64,000 nt of DNA. It comes from Sulfitobacter donghicola DSW-25 = KCTC 12864 = JCM 14565 (GTDB taxonomy: Bacteria; Pseudomonadota; Alphaproteobacteria; Rhodobacterales; Rhodobacteraceae). Within the stretch, counting starts at the first letter, position 1. The number at the start of each line of letters is the position of its first letter. The stretch covers positions 1,364,001 through 1,428,000 of the forward strand of contig NZ_JASF01000005.1 of the NCBI RefSeq assembly GCF_000622405.1, given 5' to 3'. Made by a program: the position numbers and the translations under genes. The notes below the pieces were generated by a model that searched no databases, was not told the origin of the DNA, and was given only the letters and a program-made list of their open reading frames with translations. Positions 47,564 to 57,623 of this stretch are shown piece by piece.

Positions 47564-49060
47564 GTGTTAACCGAATTGATCATTGCCCTCGTTGTAGCAA
47601 TCCCCACAATCACCCTAAGTGTATGGTGGGCATGTCAAAAATCTAATCCCAATTCTCTTGATGTGGTGCGCGAACGGCCGATGATCCTGTTCACGAACGG
47701 AACCATCGAAGATGCTTCTGCTTCGGTTATGGAATACCTTCCTATCGCGCTTGGGGCGCATAATTGGGAAGATTTGTACGAAATACTCTTGCCTAATTTT
47801 CCCGATTTCCCCTTACACCCGCTTCCCGCAGGCAGCGATGAGATGAAGCTGGCCTCACCAAACGAACTTTGCCGGCAATTGGGTGCCTTGCGCATAACCT
47901 GGCTGGATAACGGTGCCGTCCTTACCTTTGTGAACAACAAATACACCGCAGAAGATCACGTCGTCCATGAAGAGCTAGAAATGCTTCGTCAGGTCAATAG
48001 CATTCTCCCTTACCCTGTTTGGAAAACAGATCGCGATGGTAGGATTAATTGGTACAATGACGCCTATAAGAACCTAGCTGAACGTCTGTCAAAAGATATC
48101 GAGACGCCAGTATTTTCCACCCTCGGGCAAAGCGCGGAAGGTGAAGGGCTACGCCAAAAAGTTCTCGTGCCTTATCAAGCCCAACCTGAATGGTTTGATG
48201 TTGTGGGCGAGACCTATAAAACAGGAACGCTTTGGTATGCTACCTCGCAAACCGCTCTGATCAATGCCGAAAACGCCCAACAGGATTTTGTCCAGACCTT
48301 GGCCAAGACCTTTGCCCATCTGTCGATTGGGCTGGCTGTTTTCAACAAGGATCGACGGCTGGCATTATTCAACCCCGCTTTGATCGACCTAACAGGGCTA
48401 TCCGCATCTTTCCTCAGTCCCCGCCCAACGATCGGGTCGTTCTTTGACGCGATGCGTGAAAATCGACGCATGCCAGAACCCAAAAGCTATAACACATGGC
48501 GCCAGCGTATGGCCGAAGTGATTAGCGCTGCTGAGTTGGGGAAATTTGAAGAGACATGGACGCTGGAAACGGGCCAAACCTATAGCGTAAAGGGCCGCCC
48601 TCACCCTGATGGCGCCATCGCATTTCTGTTTGAAGACATCAGCGCCGAAGTTTCAGTGACCCGTAATTTTCGGGCGGAACTCGAGCTTGGCCAAAGTTTG
48701 GTTGATACCATCGAAGATGCCTTGGCCGTGTTTTCGCAAACCGGATCTCTTACCTTTTCCAACAAAGCTTATGATGTCTTGTGGGGGTTCCAGTTTGATA
48801 GCAGCTTTGCAGAAGTCACAATTGCAGACGCAATCGCGATGTGGAAAGAAAAATCTTCGCCCAATCCGTTGTGGCAAGAGCTGCAGGATTCAGTCATGTC
48901 GCTTGAGGATCGAATGGAATGGGAAATGCCTGTTCGCATAACTGGCCAGCATCCGATGAAATGCAGAATCGTCCCAATCGCGTCAGGCGCGACGGTCATT
49001 CGGTTTTCGCGCCATCAAAATGCAGAACCAGAAAAAACGTCTTTGGCAAACCAAGGTTAA
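47564..49060 (+). CDS. Membrane-anchored multi-PAS protein without a kinase domain
   Basis: 498 residues from a GTG start (then LTELIIALVVAIPTITLSVWW), with AAAGAGACC upstream. One N-terminal membrane span is followed by a degenerate PAS (about 35-130), then PAS-like modules with ILPYPVWKTDRDGRINWYN near 145-165, LSIGLAVFNKDRRLALFNPALIDLTG near 270-298 (shown in pieces: LSIGLAVFNKD, LFNPALIDLTG) and TIEDALAVFSQTGSLTFSNKA near 385. No histidine-kinase phosphoacceptor, ATPase or GGDEF follows. The arrangement resembles DivL-like or CckA-related sensors that lost output. It sits between regB and tsaE with a CtrA-type box upstream. Confidence 0.78.
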   Translation: MLTELIIALVVAIPTITLSVWWACQKSNPNSLDVVRERPMILFTNGTIEDASASVMEYLPIALGAHNWEDLYEILLPNFPDFPLHPLPAGSDEMKLASPNELCRQLGALRITWLDNGAVLTFVNNKYTAEDHVVHEELEMLRQVNSILPYPVWKTDRDGRINWYNDAYKNLAERLSKDIETPVFSTLGQSAEGEGLRQKVLVPYQAQPEWFDVVGETYKTGTLWYATSQTALINAENAQQDFVQTLAKTFAHLSIGLAVFNKDRRLALFNPALIDLTGLSASFLSPRPTIGSFFDAMRENRRMPEPKSYNTWRQRMAEVISAAELGKFEETWTLETGQTYSVKGRPHPDGAIAFLFEDISAEVSVTRNFRAELELGQSLVDTIEDALAVFSQTGSLTFSNKAYDVLWGFQFDSSFAEVTIADAIAMWKEKSSPNPLWQELQDSVMSLEDRMEWEMPVRITGQHPMKCRIVPIASGATVIRFSRHQNAEPEKTSLANQG

Positions 49061-49111
49061 GGTTACATAAATCCGCTTTCCTGTCGTCCGCAGGACAGTT
49101 AGTTTGCGACC

Positions 49112-49579
49112 ATGCAAATCTCAACAACTCTCTCTTCTCCCGAAAACACGGCTGATCTGGCCCAAAAGCTTGGTCAACGGTTGGCAGCGGGAGATGTGAT
49201 TTTATTGACGGGTGATGTTGGCGCAGGGAAAACCCACTTTGCCCGTGCCTTAATCCAATCCCTTCTGGAAACACATGAGGACGTTCCTTCGCCAACTTTC
49301 ACCTTGGTGCAGGTTTATGATGCTGCTTCGGGTGCGGAAATTTGGCACGCTGATCTTTATCGGCTTAGCGATCCTTCCGAGACAGAAGAACTGGGCCTTA
49401 CCGAGGCAATGGAGACGGCGATCTGTCTGATTGAATGGCCCGACCGATTAGCAGACTTGCGACCGCAGGATGCGCTGGACATCACCCTCAGCGCAACCGA
49501 TGTTGAAGATCAACGACAGCTGACCGCCGATTGGTCGGCATCCCGCTGGGACACCAAAATGGCTGACTGGATTTCATGA
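49112..49579 (+). CDS. tsaE: tRNA threonylcarbamoyladenosine biosynthesis ATPase TsaE
   Basis: 155 residues. Walker A is LTGDVGAGKTHFAR (about 32-45), the family block PSPTFTLVQVYD follows, and WHADLYRLSDPSETEELGL plus LIEWPDRLADL complete the TsaE signature. It helps TsaD/TsaB form the t6A37 modification. TsaD is encoded about 11 kb away; TsaB is not in the window. amgK overlaps its stop by ATGA, beginning the chain of overlapping genes to addA. Confidence 0.94.
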   Translation: MQISTTLSSPENTADLAQKLGQRLAAGDVILLTGDVGAGKTHFARALIQSLLETHEDVPSPTFTLVQVYDAASGAEIWHADLYRLSDPSETEELGLTEAMETAICLIEWPDRLADLRPQDALDITLSATDVEDQRQLTADWSASRWDTKMADWIS

Positions 49580-50586
49580 CAAACCGAGCACATAAACTGA
49601 CCGAATTCATTCGTACTTCTGGCTGGCAAGATGCCGCGCGGGAAACGGTTGCTGGTGACGCCTCCAACCGCCGTTACGAACGCCTCACCATGGCTGATGG
49701 CGCTTCAATCATCCTCATGGATGCCCCTTCTGACAAAGGCGAAGATGTTCGGCCCTTTATCGCAATTGCCGAACACCTCCGCAGCATCGGGTTAAGCGCG
49801 CCAGAAATCGTTTTCCGCGATATCCCCAATGGTTTTTTGCTGATCGAGGATTTGGGCGATGATCTGTTCAAGCGCGTCATTTCCCGCGACCCCGCATTGG
49901 AGGTTCCTCTGTATGAGGCATCTGTTGATGTTCTCACGGCGCTTCATGCAAAACCCTTTCCACAACTAGAGCCCTATGACACGGCAACCATGACCAATTT
50001 TGCTGCGCGGGCTTATGAGTGGTATTTGTTCGGCCTAACCGGAATGAAGGATACGCCTGAGCAGGCGCAGTTCGAACAACTGATGTCTCAGCTGTTAGAG
50101 CCACTCGAACGTGAAACACAGGTTTTGATCCAGCGGGATTACCACGCCGAAAACCTATTGTGGTTGCCTGATCGCTCAGGCGCTGCACGTGTTGGGTTGC
50201 TAGATTTTCAGGATGCGATGTCGGGGCACCCCGCCTATGATCTGGTTTCGATCCTGCAGGATGCGCGCCGCGACGTTCCCGTAGACATCGAAAGCGACAT
50301 GATTGCGCGCTACCTGTCTCAGAACCCGCAAGACGAAGAAGCCTTTCGTGCGGCCTATGCCATTTTGGGTGTCCAACGAAACCTGCGCATTGTCGGGGCT
50401 TTTGCAAAGCTATGTATCGATATTGGAAAGCCCCGTTACATCGATCTGATCCCACGTGTCTGGGAGTTTGTGGAGCGTAACCTGAAACACCCTGCGCTGG
50501 CGCCAATTGCCGATCATGTACTCAGCACAATACCCCAACCAACAGCCGAAAACCTGGCCACGCTAAAAGCAAAGTGTGCATCATGA
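49576..50586 (+). CDS. amgK: AmgK-like anomeric sugar kinase (cell wall recycling)
   Basis: 336 residues of the aminoglycoside phosphotransferase-like fold. The N-lobe contains AGDASNRRYERL, the Brenner-type catalytic loop is IQRDYHAENLLWLP, and the metal site is LLDFQDAMSGHPAYD. Together with the MurU-like gene that overlaps it, this is the AmgK-MurU pair that converts N-acetylmuramate to UDP-MurNAc, bypassing de novo synthesis. The name rests on that neighbour; by sequence alone it is a phosphotransferase. tsaE overlaps upstream. Confidence 0.85.
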   Translation: MTNRAHKLTEFIRTSGWQDAARETVAGDASNRRYERLTMADGASIILMDAPSDKGEDVRPFIAIAEHLRSIGLSAPEIVFRDIPNGFLLIEDLGDDLFKRVISRDPALEVPLYEASVDVLTALHAKPFPQLEPYDTATMTNFAARAYEWYLFGLTGMKDTPEQAQFEQLMSQLLEPLERETQVLIQRDYHAENLLWLPDRSGAARVGLLDFQDAMSGHPAYDLVSILQDARRDVPVDIESDMIARYLSQNPQDEEAFRAAYAILGVQRNLRIVGAFAKLCIDIGKPRYIDLIPRVWEFVERNLKHPALAPIADHVLSTIPQPTAENLATLKAKCAS

Positions 50587-51263
50587 GTATGCCTGTCATG
50601 CTCTTTGCTGCCGGTTTCGGGACGCGGATGAAACACCTAACCGCAGATCGTCCAAAACCAATGGTTGAGGTCGCGGGCCGCCCTCTGATTGATCATGCGA
50701 TTTCATTGGCTGATGGTATTTCCCCCCCATCGATTGTCGCGAACCTGCATTACCTTCCAGATATTCTTCAGCAACATCTACATCCGAAGGGTATCCAAAC
50801 AATCGTCGAAACCCCCGATATTTTAGAAACAGGTGGGGGGCTGCGAAATGCTTTACCTGTTCTTGGCGCGGGTCCGGTTTTCACGATGAATACTGACGCG
50901 ATTTGGAACGGACCAAACCCACTAAACATGCTGTTGAACGCGTGGGACCCTGACCGCATGGATGCTTTGCTGATGGGTATCCCGCCAGAAAATGCGTTGG
51001 AACATAGTGGCGCAGGTGATTTCACCATTGATGATGACGGACGGTTAAGCCGCGGTCCGGGTGTGGTTTATGGCGGCGTGCAAATCATAAAGACCGATCT
51101 GCTTTCTGCTGTGTCCGAGCGGTCTTTCTCTCTCAACCTGATATGGGATCAAATGCTGGCGAATGGAAAACTACACGGGATCGAATATTCGGGCCGCTGG
51201 TGTGATGTGGGCCATCCTGACGGTGTGAAAACCGCCGAAGCCCTGCTGGCCAACAATGTTTGA
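50583..51263 (+). CDS. murU: MurU-like N-acetylmuramate-1-phosphate uridylyltransferase
   Basis: 226 residues from the ATG at 50583, overlapping amgK by four bases. The nucleotidyltransferase signature is LFAAGFGTRMKHLTADRPKP, followed by MVEVAGRPLIDHAI. Nucleotide and metal-binding parts include METGGGLRNALP-like LETGGGLRNALPVLG and FTMNTDAIW, and the C-terminal end WCDVGHPDGVKTAE. The family also includes glucose-1-phosphate thymidylyl- and mannose-1-phosphate guanylyl-transferases; the AmgK partner favours MurU. addB overlaps its stop by eight bases. Confidence 0.85.
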   Translation: MSMPVMLFAAGFGTRMKHLTADRPKPMVEVAGRPLIDHAISLADGISPPSIVANLHYLPDILQQHLHPKGIQTIVETPDILETGGGLRNALPVLGAGPVFTMNTDAIWNGPNPLNMLLNAWDPDRMDALLMGIPPENALEHSGAGDFTIDDDGRLSRGPGVVYGGVQIIKTDLLSAVSERSFSLNLIWDQMLANGKLHGIEYSGRWCDVGHPDGVKTAEALLANNV

Positions 51264-54204
51264 ACCGCAAGAGACACCGCGCGTTTTCGGCCTGCCTAGC
51301 GGCGTTGATTTTCCACAGGCTCTCGTCGACGGGCTGCTTGAACGTTTTAAAGGTCAGCCCCCCGAAGCCCTCGCACGGGTCGAGCTATTGGTTAACACAC
51401 AGCGTATGGCCAGACGGTTGCGCGCAATGTTCGAAGCAGGCCCTGCAAGGCTTTTGCCCCGCATTCGTTTGCTAACCGATCTGCAAACCCTCGCGCCAAG
51501 TGTTGTCATCCCGCAGGGCGTACCAGGCTTGCGCCGTCGGCTGGAACTGATTGGCCTCATCTCTGCGTTACTGGAAAAATCACCCGATCTGGCCTCTCGG
51601 GCTTCGTTGTATGATTTGGCAGATAGCCTTGCTGGTTTAATCGATGAAATGCAGGGCGAAGGCGTAACGCCTGACGCGATTTCCGAGCTGGATGTCACCG
51701 ATCAATCCGGTCACTGGGAACGTGCCAAAGTTTTCCTAGGAATTGTTCAAAGCTATCTGGACCTTACCGAAGCAAAACCAGACAATGAGGCCAGACAGCG
51801 TGCAAGGGTAATGGGGATTGCGGCGCTTTGGGCTGAAAACCCGCCTGCCCATCCCATCATCATCGCGGGTTCAACTGGTTCACGCGGCACAACCATGCTG
51901 TTGATGCAGGCCGTTGCCAAGCTCCCCCAAGGGGCGTTGGTGTTACCTGGTTTTGATTTTGATCTACCTCGCCCTGTCTGGGCAGCTTTGGACGATCCGC
52001 TCATCTCCGAGGATCATCCGCAATATCGGTTTTACCATCTGATGAAAGGGCTGGGGGAAAGCCCGAACACGGTAAAACCGTGGCACGATACACCGCCGCC
52101 TTCTGCGCTTCGCAATCAGTTGGTTTCCCTTTCCCTGCGCCCTGCCCCCGTAACGGATGCATGGCGGATCGAGGGGCCAAAGCTGACCAATCTGGAAGAA
52201 GCCACCAAGGACATGACGCTGGTTCTGGCGGAAACGCCGCGTGCCGAAGCCTTGGCCATTGCACTCCGCCTGCGCAAAGCGGCAGAAGACGGGCAGACCG
52301 CAGCCTTGATCACTCCCGACAGGATGCTGGGGCGGCGCGTGACCTCGGCGCTAAGCCGTTGGGATATTCTACCCGATGATAGTGCGGGAACGCCGCTACA
52401 GCTCTCTCCTCCGGGGCGGTTTTTGCGCCACATCGCGGCGTTGCTTTCACGGCGTTTGGACGCTGAAGGGCTGCTGACCCTGCTTAAACACCCGCTGACC
52501 CACAGCGGTGATGACAGAAACCTGCACCAGCTTTACACGCAGCGATGTGAGCTGGCGATCAGGCGGCACGGCCTGCCCTATCCGGAACCCGAGGCGTTCA
52601 AAGCAATTTGCGAAAAAGCTGCACCTGATGATGAAGGCATGCAGCACTGGGCGGACTGGGCAGCTGAGGCGTTGATGGGGCATCAAGACCACCAAACCTA
52701 TCCGCTTTCCCATTGGGTCGATCTTCATCTGAAGATCGCCAATGACGTTGCTGCAGGAACCAGCGGCAATACGGAGCACGAGCTTTGGCAGCAAAAGGCG
52801 GGTATGGAAGCCCGCCGCGTCATGCAAGAGCTAGAAGCAGAAGCGGGATATGGCACCGACCTAACCGCGGCTGATTACGTTGATCTTGTTGGTGCGCTTC
52901 TGGCTGCTGGTGAAGTCCGCGACCGCGACGCCCCTCATCCTGACATCATGATTTGGGGAACACTAGAGGCCCGCGTTCAAGGCGCCGATCTGGTGATCCT
53001 TGGCGGGTTGAACGACGGGACATGGCCCGAAGCGCCCCCGCCCGATCCATGGCTGAACCGCAAGATGCGCAATGATGCGGGGCTATTGCTGCCTGAGCGG
53101 CGTGTGGGGCTTGCCGCGCATGATTACCAACAGGCCGTCTGCGCGAAAGAGGTCTGGATCACGCGGTCGATCCGATCCGAGGATGCCGAAACCGTGCCAT
53201 CGCGTTGGGTGAACCGACTGGGCAATCTAATGGGCGGCTTGCCAAATCAGGGGGGTGTCACGGCATGGAAAGCGATGATCAAAAACGGTGATTACTGGCT
53301 GGACCAAGCCCGCGCTTTGGAAGCCGTTGAGCGTACGCCTAACGCTCCGCGCCCATCTCCGCGCCCGCCCTTAGCCGCGCGGCCACGCAGCCTGTCCGTT
53401 ACCCAGATCAAAACGCTAATCCGTGACCCCTACGCAATCTATGCCAGACATAGCCTGCGTTTGCGCCCGCTAAACCCGCTGGTTCAATCGCCCGATGCCC
53501 CGCTGCGCGGGACGGTTACACATGCCGTGATGGAGCAATTCGTGAAGTCGGTGATTGCCAATCCCGACAACCTAAGCCGCGCGCATTTGTTGAACGTAGC
53601 CCAAGAGGTACTACAGGAATTGGTCCCATGGCCCGCTGCGCGCACTATCTGGCTGGCCAAATTGGCCCGCGTGGCCGATTGGTTCATCCTCGCCGAGGCA
53701 GAGCGCCTAGCCGTGGCCAACCCGATCGCTTTTGAAAACGAAGCGCGGGGCACTTTGGATTTAGCCGATATCGGGTTCTCTATCACCGGTGTCGCTGACA
53801 GGGTCGATCGGAATGAAAACGGTGAGGTCCAGATTTACGACTATAAAACGGGCAACCCTCCTACGGAGAAACAACAGCAGCTGTTTGACAAGCAACTGCT
53901 GATCGAGGCTGCGATGATCGAGCAAGGTGCGTTCAAAAACGTAGGGACCGCACCCGTTTCCAAGGCCACCTTCATCGGACTTGGGAATCCGCCCAAGGAA
54001 ATTGACGCGCCCCTATCCGAAGAGCCTCCACATGTCATCCTCGCCAACCTGCGCAAGTTGCTGACAGCCTACCTAGAACCAGATCAAGGTTTCACATCGC
54101 GGCGCATAGTGGAGAAGATTAAATTTGACGGCGATTACGATCATCTTGCCCGTTACGGTGAATGGGATGATTCAGACCCGACAACGCCAGAGGATCTGAC
54201 ATGA
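51256..54204 (+). CDS. addB: Double-strand break repair protein AddB (alphaproteobacterial type)
   Basis: 982 residues, beginning FEPQETPRVFGLPSGVDFP. It is the partner of AddA in a RecBCD-like helicase-nuclease that processes double-strand ends and recognises Chi-type sites. The C-terminal PD-(D/E)XK nuclease core is QIYDYKTGNPPTEKQQ with QLLIEA following, and SVTQIKTLIRDPYAIYARH precedes it. The N-terminal Walker motif of a true helicase is absent, as in this subtype. I see no C-terminal four-cysteine cluster of the Bacillus AddB type. ATG overlaps murU by eight bases; addA overlaps at the end. Confidence 0.92.
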   Translation: MFEPQETPRVFGLPSGVDFPQALVDGLLERFKGQPPEALARVELLVNTQRMARRLRAMFEAGPARLLPRIRLLTDLQTLAPSVVIPQGVPGLRRRLELIGLISALLEKSPDLASRASLYDLADSLAGLIDEMQGEGVTPDAISELDVTDQSGHWERAKVFLGIVQSYLDLTEAKPDNEARQRARVMGIAALWAENPPAHPIIIAGSTGSRGTTMLLMQAVAKLPQGALVLPGFDFDLPRPVWAALDDPLISEDHPQYRFYHLMKGLGESPNTVKPWHDTPPPSALRNQLVSLSLRPAPVTDAWRIEGPKLTNLEEATKDMTLVLAETPRAEALAIALRLRKAAEDGQTAALITPDRMLGRRVTSALSRWDILPDDSAGTPLQLSPPGRFLRHIAALLSRRLDAEGLLTLLKHPLTHSGDDRNLHQLYTQRCELAIRRHGLPYPEPEAFKAICEKAAPDDEGMQHWADWAAEALMGHQDHQTYPLSHWVDLHLKIANDVAAGTSGNTEHELWQQKAGMEARRVMQELEAEAGYGTDLTAADYVDLVGALLAAGEVRDRDAPHPDIMIWGTLEARVQGADLVILGGLNDGTWPEAPPPDPWLNRKMRNDAGLLLPERRVGLAAHDYQQAVCAKEVWITRSIRSEDAETVPSRWVNRLGNLMGGLPNQGGVTAWKAMIKNGDYWLDQARALEAVERTPNAPRPSPRPPLAARPRSLSVTQIKTLIRDPYAIYARHSLRLRPLNPLVQSPDAPLRGTVTHAVMEQFVKSVIANPDNLSRAHLLNVAQEVLQELVPWPAARTIWLAKLARVADWFILAEAERLAVANPIAFENEARGTLDLADIGFSITGVADRVDRNENGEVQIYDYKTGNPPTEKQQQLFDKQLLIEAAMIEQGAFKNVGTAPVSKATFIGLGNPPKEIDAPLSEEPPHVILANLRKLLTAYLEPDQGFTSRRIVEKIKFDGDYDHLARYGEWDDSDPTTPEDLT

Positions 54205-57200
54205 GCGGCCTACCCGAGTGGAACGATGCAACCCGCGCCCAGATCACTGCGGCACGCCCTGACATGTCAACATGGCTCAGCGCGAATGCGGGGTCTGGTA
54301 AAACACGGGTGTTAACAGACCGCGTAGCGCGTTTGTTGCTAGAAAGCGTAAAACCACAGCACATCCTGTGCCTGACATATACCAAAGCCGCCGCATCCGA
54401 GATGCAGAACAGATTGTTCAAACGCCTAGGCGAATGGGCCATGATGGAGGACGACTCCCTACGCGAAGGGCTGCGCGATCTGGGAATTTTAAAAGAAGTT
54501 TCGTCAGAGCAACTGCGCGAAGCACGTACCCTTTTTGCCCAAGCAATCGAAACACCAGGTGGTTTGAAAATTCAAACCATCCACTCGTTCTGCGCATCCT
54601 TACTGCGGCGGTTCCCCTTGGAAGCTGGTGTAAGCCCCCAGTTCAAAGAAATCGAAGATCGCGCGGCCGAATTGTTGCGCGCCGAAATCCTAGACACCAT
54701 GGCCGAAGGGCAAGATGCCGCGTTGGTTGCCGACCTCGCCGATCACTATACTGGCGAAAGCTTTGCCTCGCTCACGCAGTCTATCACCAGCAATCGAGAG
54801 CTGTTTGTCGACCTGCCCCAAGACTTAAACAAGCTGTTCGACCTCCCTGAAAACTTTGACATCAGCAACCTACCCCGCGACATAATGGATGAAGCCGTTG
54901 CGCGGTGGATGCCTGATGCGATTACTGTGCTTTCCGCACAAAGCACAAAAACCATGATCGCTTTGGCTGATAAGCTGCGCGGTATTAATTTTGACGAACC
55001 CTCGATTGCGGATTTGAACAAATTGAAGTCGGCAATGCTTACTAAAGAGATGCAGCCTCGCAAGAACTTTCCGACCAAGGGCGCGCAAACTGATCTGGGA
55101 AAACTACTCACCCCGTTCGAAGATCTCGCCCAGCGCACATTTGAATCCCATGACCTACAGATGCGCGCGCGTAATGTAGCCCGCACGGGTGCGCTTCATC
55201 GGTTCGCGAGTGTTTTCATCGGGCGTTATGAAGCCGAAAAACAGCGCCGCGGCTGGCTGGACTTTGACGATCTGATCCTGCGTGCACGCGCTTTGCTGAA
55301 CGATCCCAAAGTGGCTGCTTGGGTTTTGTACCGCATTGATGGTGGCATTGATCACATCCTTGTTGACGAGGCGCAGGACACCTCGCCGCGCCAATGGGAT
55401 GTTATTGAAAAGCTGGCTGATGAATTTGCCTCGGGCGAAGGCGCGCGCGAAGATGAAATGGCACGCACCCTGTTTGTTGTGGGCGATAAAAAGCAATCCA
55501 TCTATTCGTTTCAGGGCGCTGACCCGCGTGAGTTCGACCTTAAACGCGAAGCGTTTCAAGAAAGCCTTGAAGCCGCGAATATGAGGTTCCAGAACCAGAG
55601 CCTTGATTATTCCTTCCGCTCATCCCCTGCGGTTTTGCGTGTGGTGGACCGTACCTTTAACACCCTGCCCGATCCGCGCATGGATGAACCCATGACGCAT
55701 TTAGCATTCAAAGATGCCCTGCCTGGCCGTGTTGATCTATGGCCCGTAGTCGATTTGCCAAAAGACGAAAGCACCAAACCGGATTGGACCGATCCGATTG
55801 ATAGCAAAAACAAGCAACCCAATACAGTGGTGCTGGCAGAACAAATCGCCGAGCAAATCAAACATCTTATCGAAGGGGAGCACTATATCCCCGACGAAGC
55901 AAAAGACCGCAGCATGGTTCGCCGCCGCATCACCGCTGGCGATTTCCTGATCTTGGTTCGGGGTCGTATGACGGGGCTGTTCTCGGAAATCATCCGCGCC
56001 TGCAAAGCCGCAGGTTTGCCGATTGCTGGCGCTGACCGCCTAAAAGTTGGCGCTGAATTGGCTGTGCGCGATATTGGTGCGCTGCTGTCGTTCCTTGCAA
56101 CGCCTGATGACGCGCTTTCACTGGCGACTGCGCTGCGATCACCTTTGTTTGGCTGGGATGAGCAGGCGTTGTTTACGCTGTCGCATCATCGCCCGCTCAA
56201 ACAAGATTTGTGGCAATACCTAAGAACCCAAGAGGATCGTTACCCCGAGACCCTTGATACTTTGCATGATCTGCGCAGTCAGGTCGATTTCTTACGTCCG
56301 TATGATTTGATCGAACGTATCCTGACCCGACATGACGGGCGAAAAAACCTACTGTCCCGTTTGGGCACCGAGGCCGAAGACGGGGTTGACGCCTTGTTAG
56401 GTCAGGCACTGGCCTATGAACGCACCGAAGTGCCGAGCCTGACGGGTTTCCTTGAGTGGATGCAGGCCGATGATCTAGAGATCAAACGCCAGATTGATAG
56501 TGCTTCAGACCAAATTCGCGTGATGACTGTGCATGGCGCAAAGGGTCTGGAGGCGCCGATTGTGATCTTGCCCGATACAGGCACCAAAAAGAACGATATC
56601 CGCGACGACATCATCAAAATGGATGGCGTTCCCATTTGGAAACCCAATGCAGCCGAGATGACCGATGGTATCACCGCGGAAATTGATGCTCTGAAAGATG
56701 CCCAAACACAAGAAGGGCTGCGCCTGCTGTATGTTGCGATGACGCGTGCGGAAAAATGGCTGATTGTCGCGGCGGCTGATGCTTTGCCAAAAGATGGCAA
56801 CAGCTGGTATCAGATGACTGAAGAAGCCTTGGGGCATTTGAACGCCGTTCCGTTTAACGATGGCCCAGCTGACGGGATGCGCCATGAAGAGGCCGGATGG
56901 GATGATCTGCCTGTCGTCGAAATAGAGCGATCCGAGACAAAAGAGGCAGTATTAGAGACTGTTTTTTCAACAAACCCTCCTCCTGCGCCTGTTAAACAGG
57001 TCGTGCTTTCTCCCTCAATCGACCTGGGCGGTGCAAAGGCGCTGGCAGGAGAGGCGGGAATGGATGAAGAGGCTGCCAAAGCATACGGGTCTTTGGTTCA
57101 CATGCTGTTGGAGAACCTAGCTTCCGTTGATCCAGCCCTATGGGATGCCGCATCGGAACAACTGTTAAATCACATCGACCCTGCTTTGGCTGCGACGGCG

Positions 57201-57590
57201 GTGGAGGAAGCAAAAACAGTGTTGGAAAATCCGGATTTGGCCCATGTATTCCATAGCGATACCTTGGCCGAAGTTGCCATAACAGCAGAATTGGGCGAAC
57301 AACGTCTTTATGGTGTCATTGACCGCCTCATCGTCGCGGATGACTATATTCTTGCCGTTGATTTTAAAACAAACCGAACGGTCCCAAAAACTGCCAACGA
57401 TTGCCCTGAAGGGTTATTGCGCCAAATGGGTGCCTATGCCCACGCGTTGCAGGCGGTTTACCCTAATCACCGAATTGAGACAGCGATCTTGTGGACGCAA
57501 ACGGGATCATTGATGTCATTGCCGCACGAAACTGTGACATCTGCACTTGAAAGAACCGGCTACCTTGACGCAGACGATACGTCTTCTTAG
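54201..57590 (+). CDS. addA: Double-strand break repair helicase AddA
   Basis: 1129 residues. UvrD-type helicase motifs: Walker A SANAGSGKTRVLTDRVARLL (about 28-47), CLTYTKAAASEMQNRLFKRL, TIHSFCASLLRRFPLE, ILVDEAQDTSPRQWDVIEKL, VVGDKKQSIYSFQGADPREF and MTVHGAKGLEAPIVILPDTG. The C-terminal nuclease has YGVIDRLIVADDYILAVDFK and NRTVP, a PD-(D/E)XK core. It joins AddB to make the recombinogenic end-processing complex. The ATG overlaps the addB stop (ATGA). trxA starts 33 bases after its stop. Confidence 0.95.
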   Translation: MSGLPEWNDATRAQITAARPDMSTWLSANAGSGKTRVLTDRVARLLLESVKPQHILCLTYTKAAASEMQNRLFKRLGEWAMMEDDSLREGLRDLGILKEVSSEQLREARTLFAQAIETPGGLKIQTIHSFCASLLRRFPLEAGVSPQFKEIEDRAAELLRAEILDTMAEGQDAALVADLADHYTGESFASLTQSITSNRELFVDLPQDLNKLFDLPENFDISNLPRDIMDEAVARWMPDAITVLSAQSTKTMIALADKLRGINFDEPSIADLNKLKSAMLTKEMQPRKNFPTKGAQTDLGKLLTPFEDLAQRTFESHDLQMRARNVARTGALHRFASVFIGRYEAEKQRRGWLDFDDLILRARALLNDPKVAAWVLYRIDGGIDHILVDEAQDTSPRQWDVIEKLADEFASGEGAREDEMARTLFVVGDKKQSIYSFQGADPREFDLKREAFQESLEAANMRFQNQSLDYSFRSSPAVLRVVDRTFNTLPDPRMDEPMTHLAFKDALPGRVDLWPVVDLPKDESTKPDWTDPIDSKNKQPNTVVLAEQIAEQIKHLIEGEHYIPDEAKDRSMVRRRITAGDFLILVRGRMTGLFSEIIRACKAAGLPIAGADRLKVGAELAVRDIGALLSFLATPDDALSLATALRSPLFGWDEQALFTLSHHRPLKQDLWQYLRTQEDRYPETLDTLHDLRSQVDFLRPYDLIERILTRHDGRKNLLSRLGTEAEDGVDALLGQALAYERTEVPSLTGFLEWMQADDLEIKRQIDSASDQIRVMTVHGAKGLEAPIVILPDTGTKKNDIRDDIIKMDGVPIWKPNAAEMTDGITAEIDALKDAQTQEGLRLLYVAMTRAEKWLIVAAADALPKDGNSWYQMTEEALGHLNAVPFNDGPADGMRHEEAGWDDLPVVEIERSETKEAVLETVFSTNPPPAPVKQVVLSPSIDLGGAKALAGEAGMDEEAAKAYGSLVHMLLENLASVDPALWDAASEQLLNHIDPALAATAVEEAKTVLENPDLAHVFHSDTLAEVAITAELGEQRLYGVIDRLIVADDYILAVDFKTNRTVPKTANDCPEGLLRQMGAYAHALQAVYPNHRIETAILWTQTGSLMSLPHETVTSALERTGYLDADDTSS

Positions 57591-57623
57591 GTATCAATCA
57601 AACCCGAACCCATGGAGAGCTCT

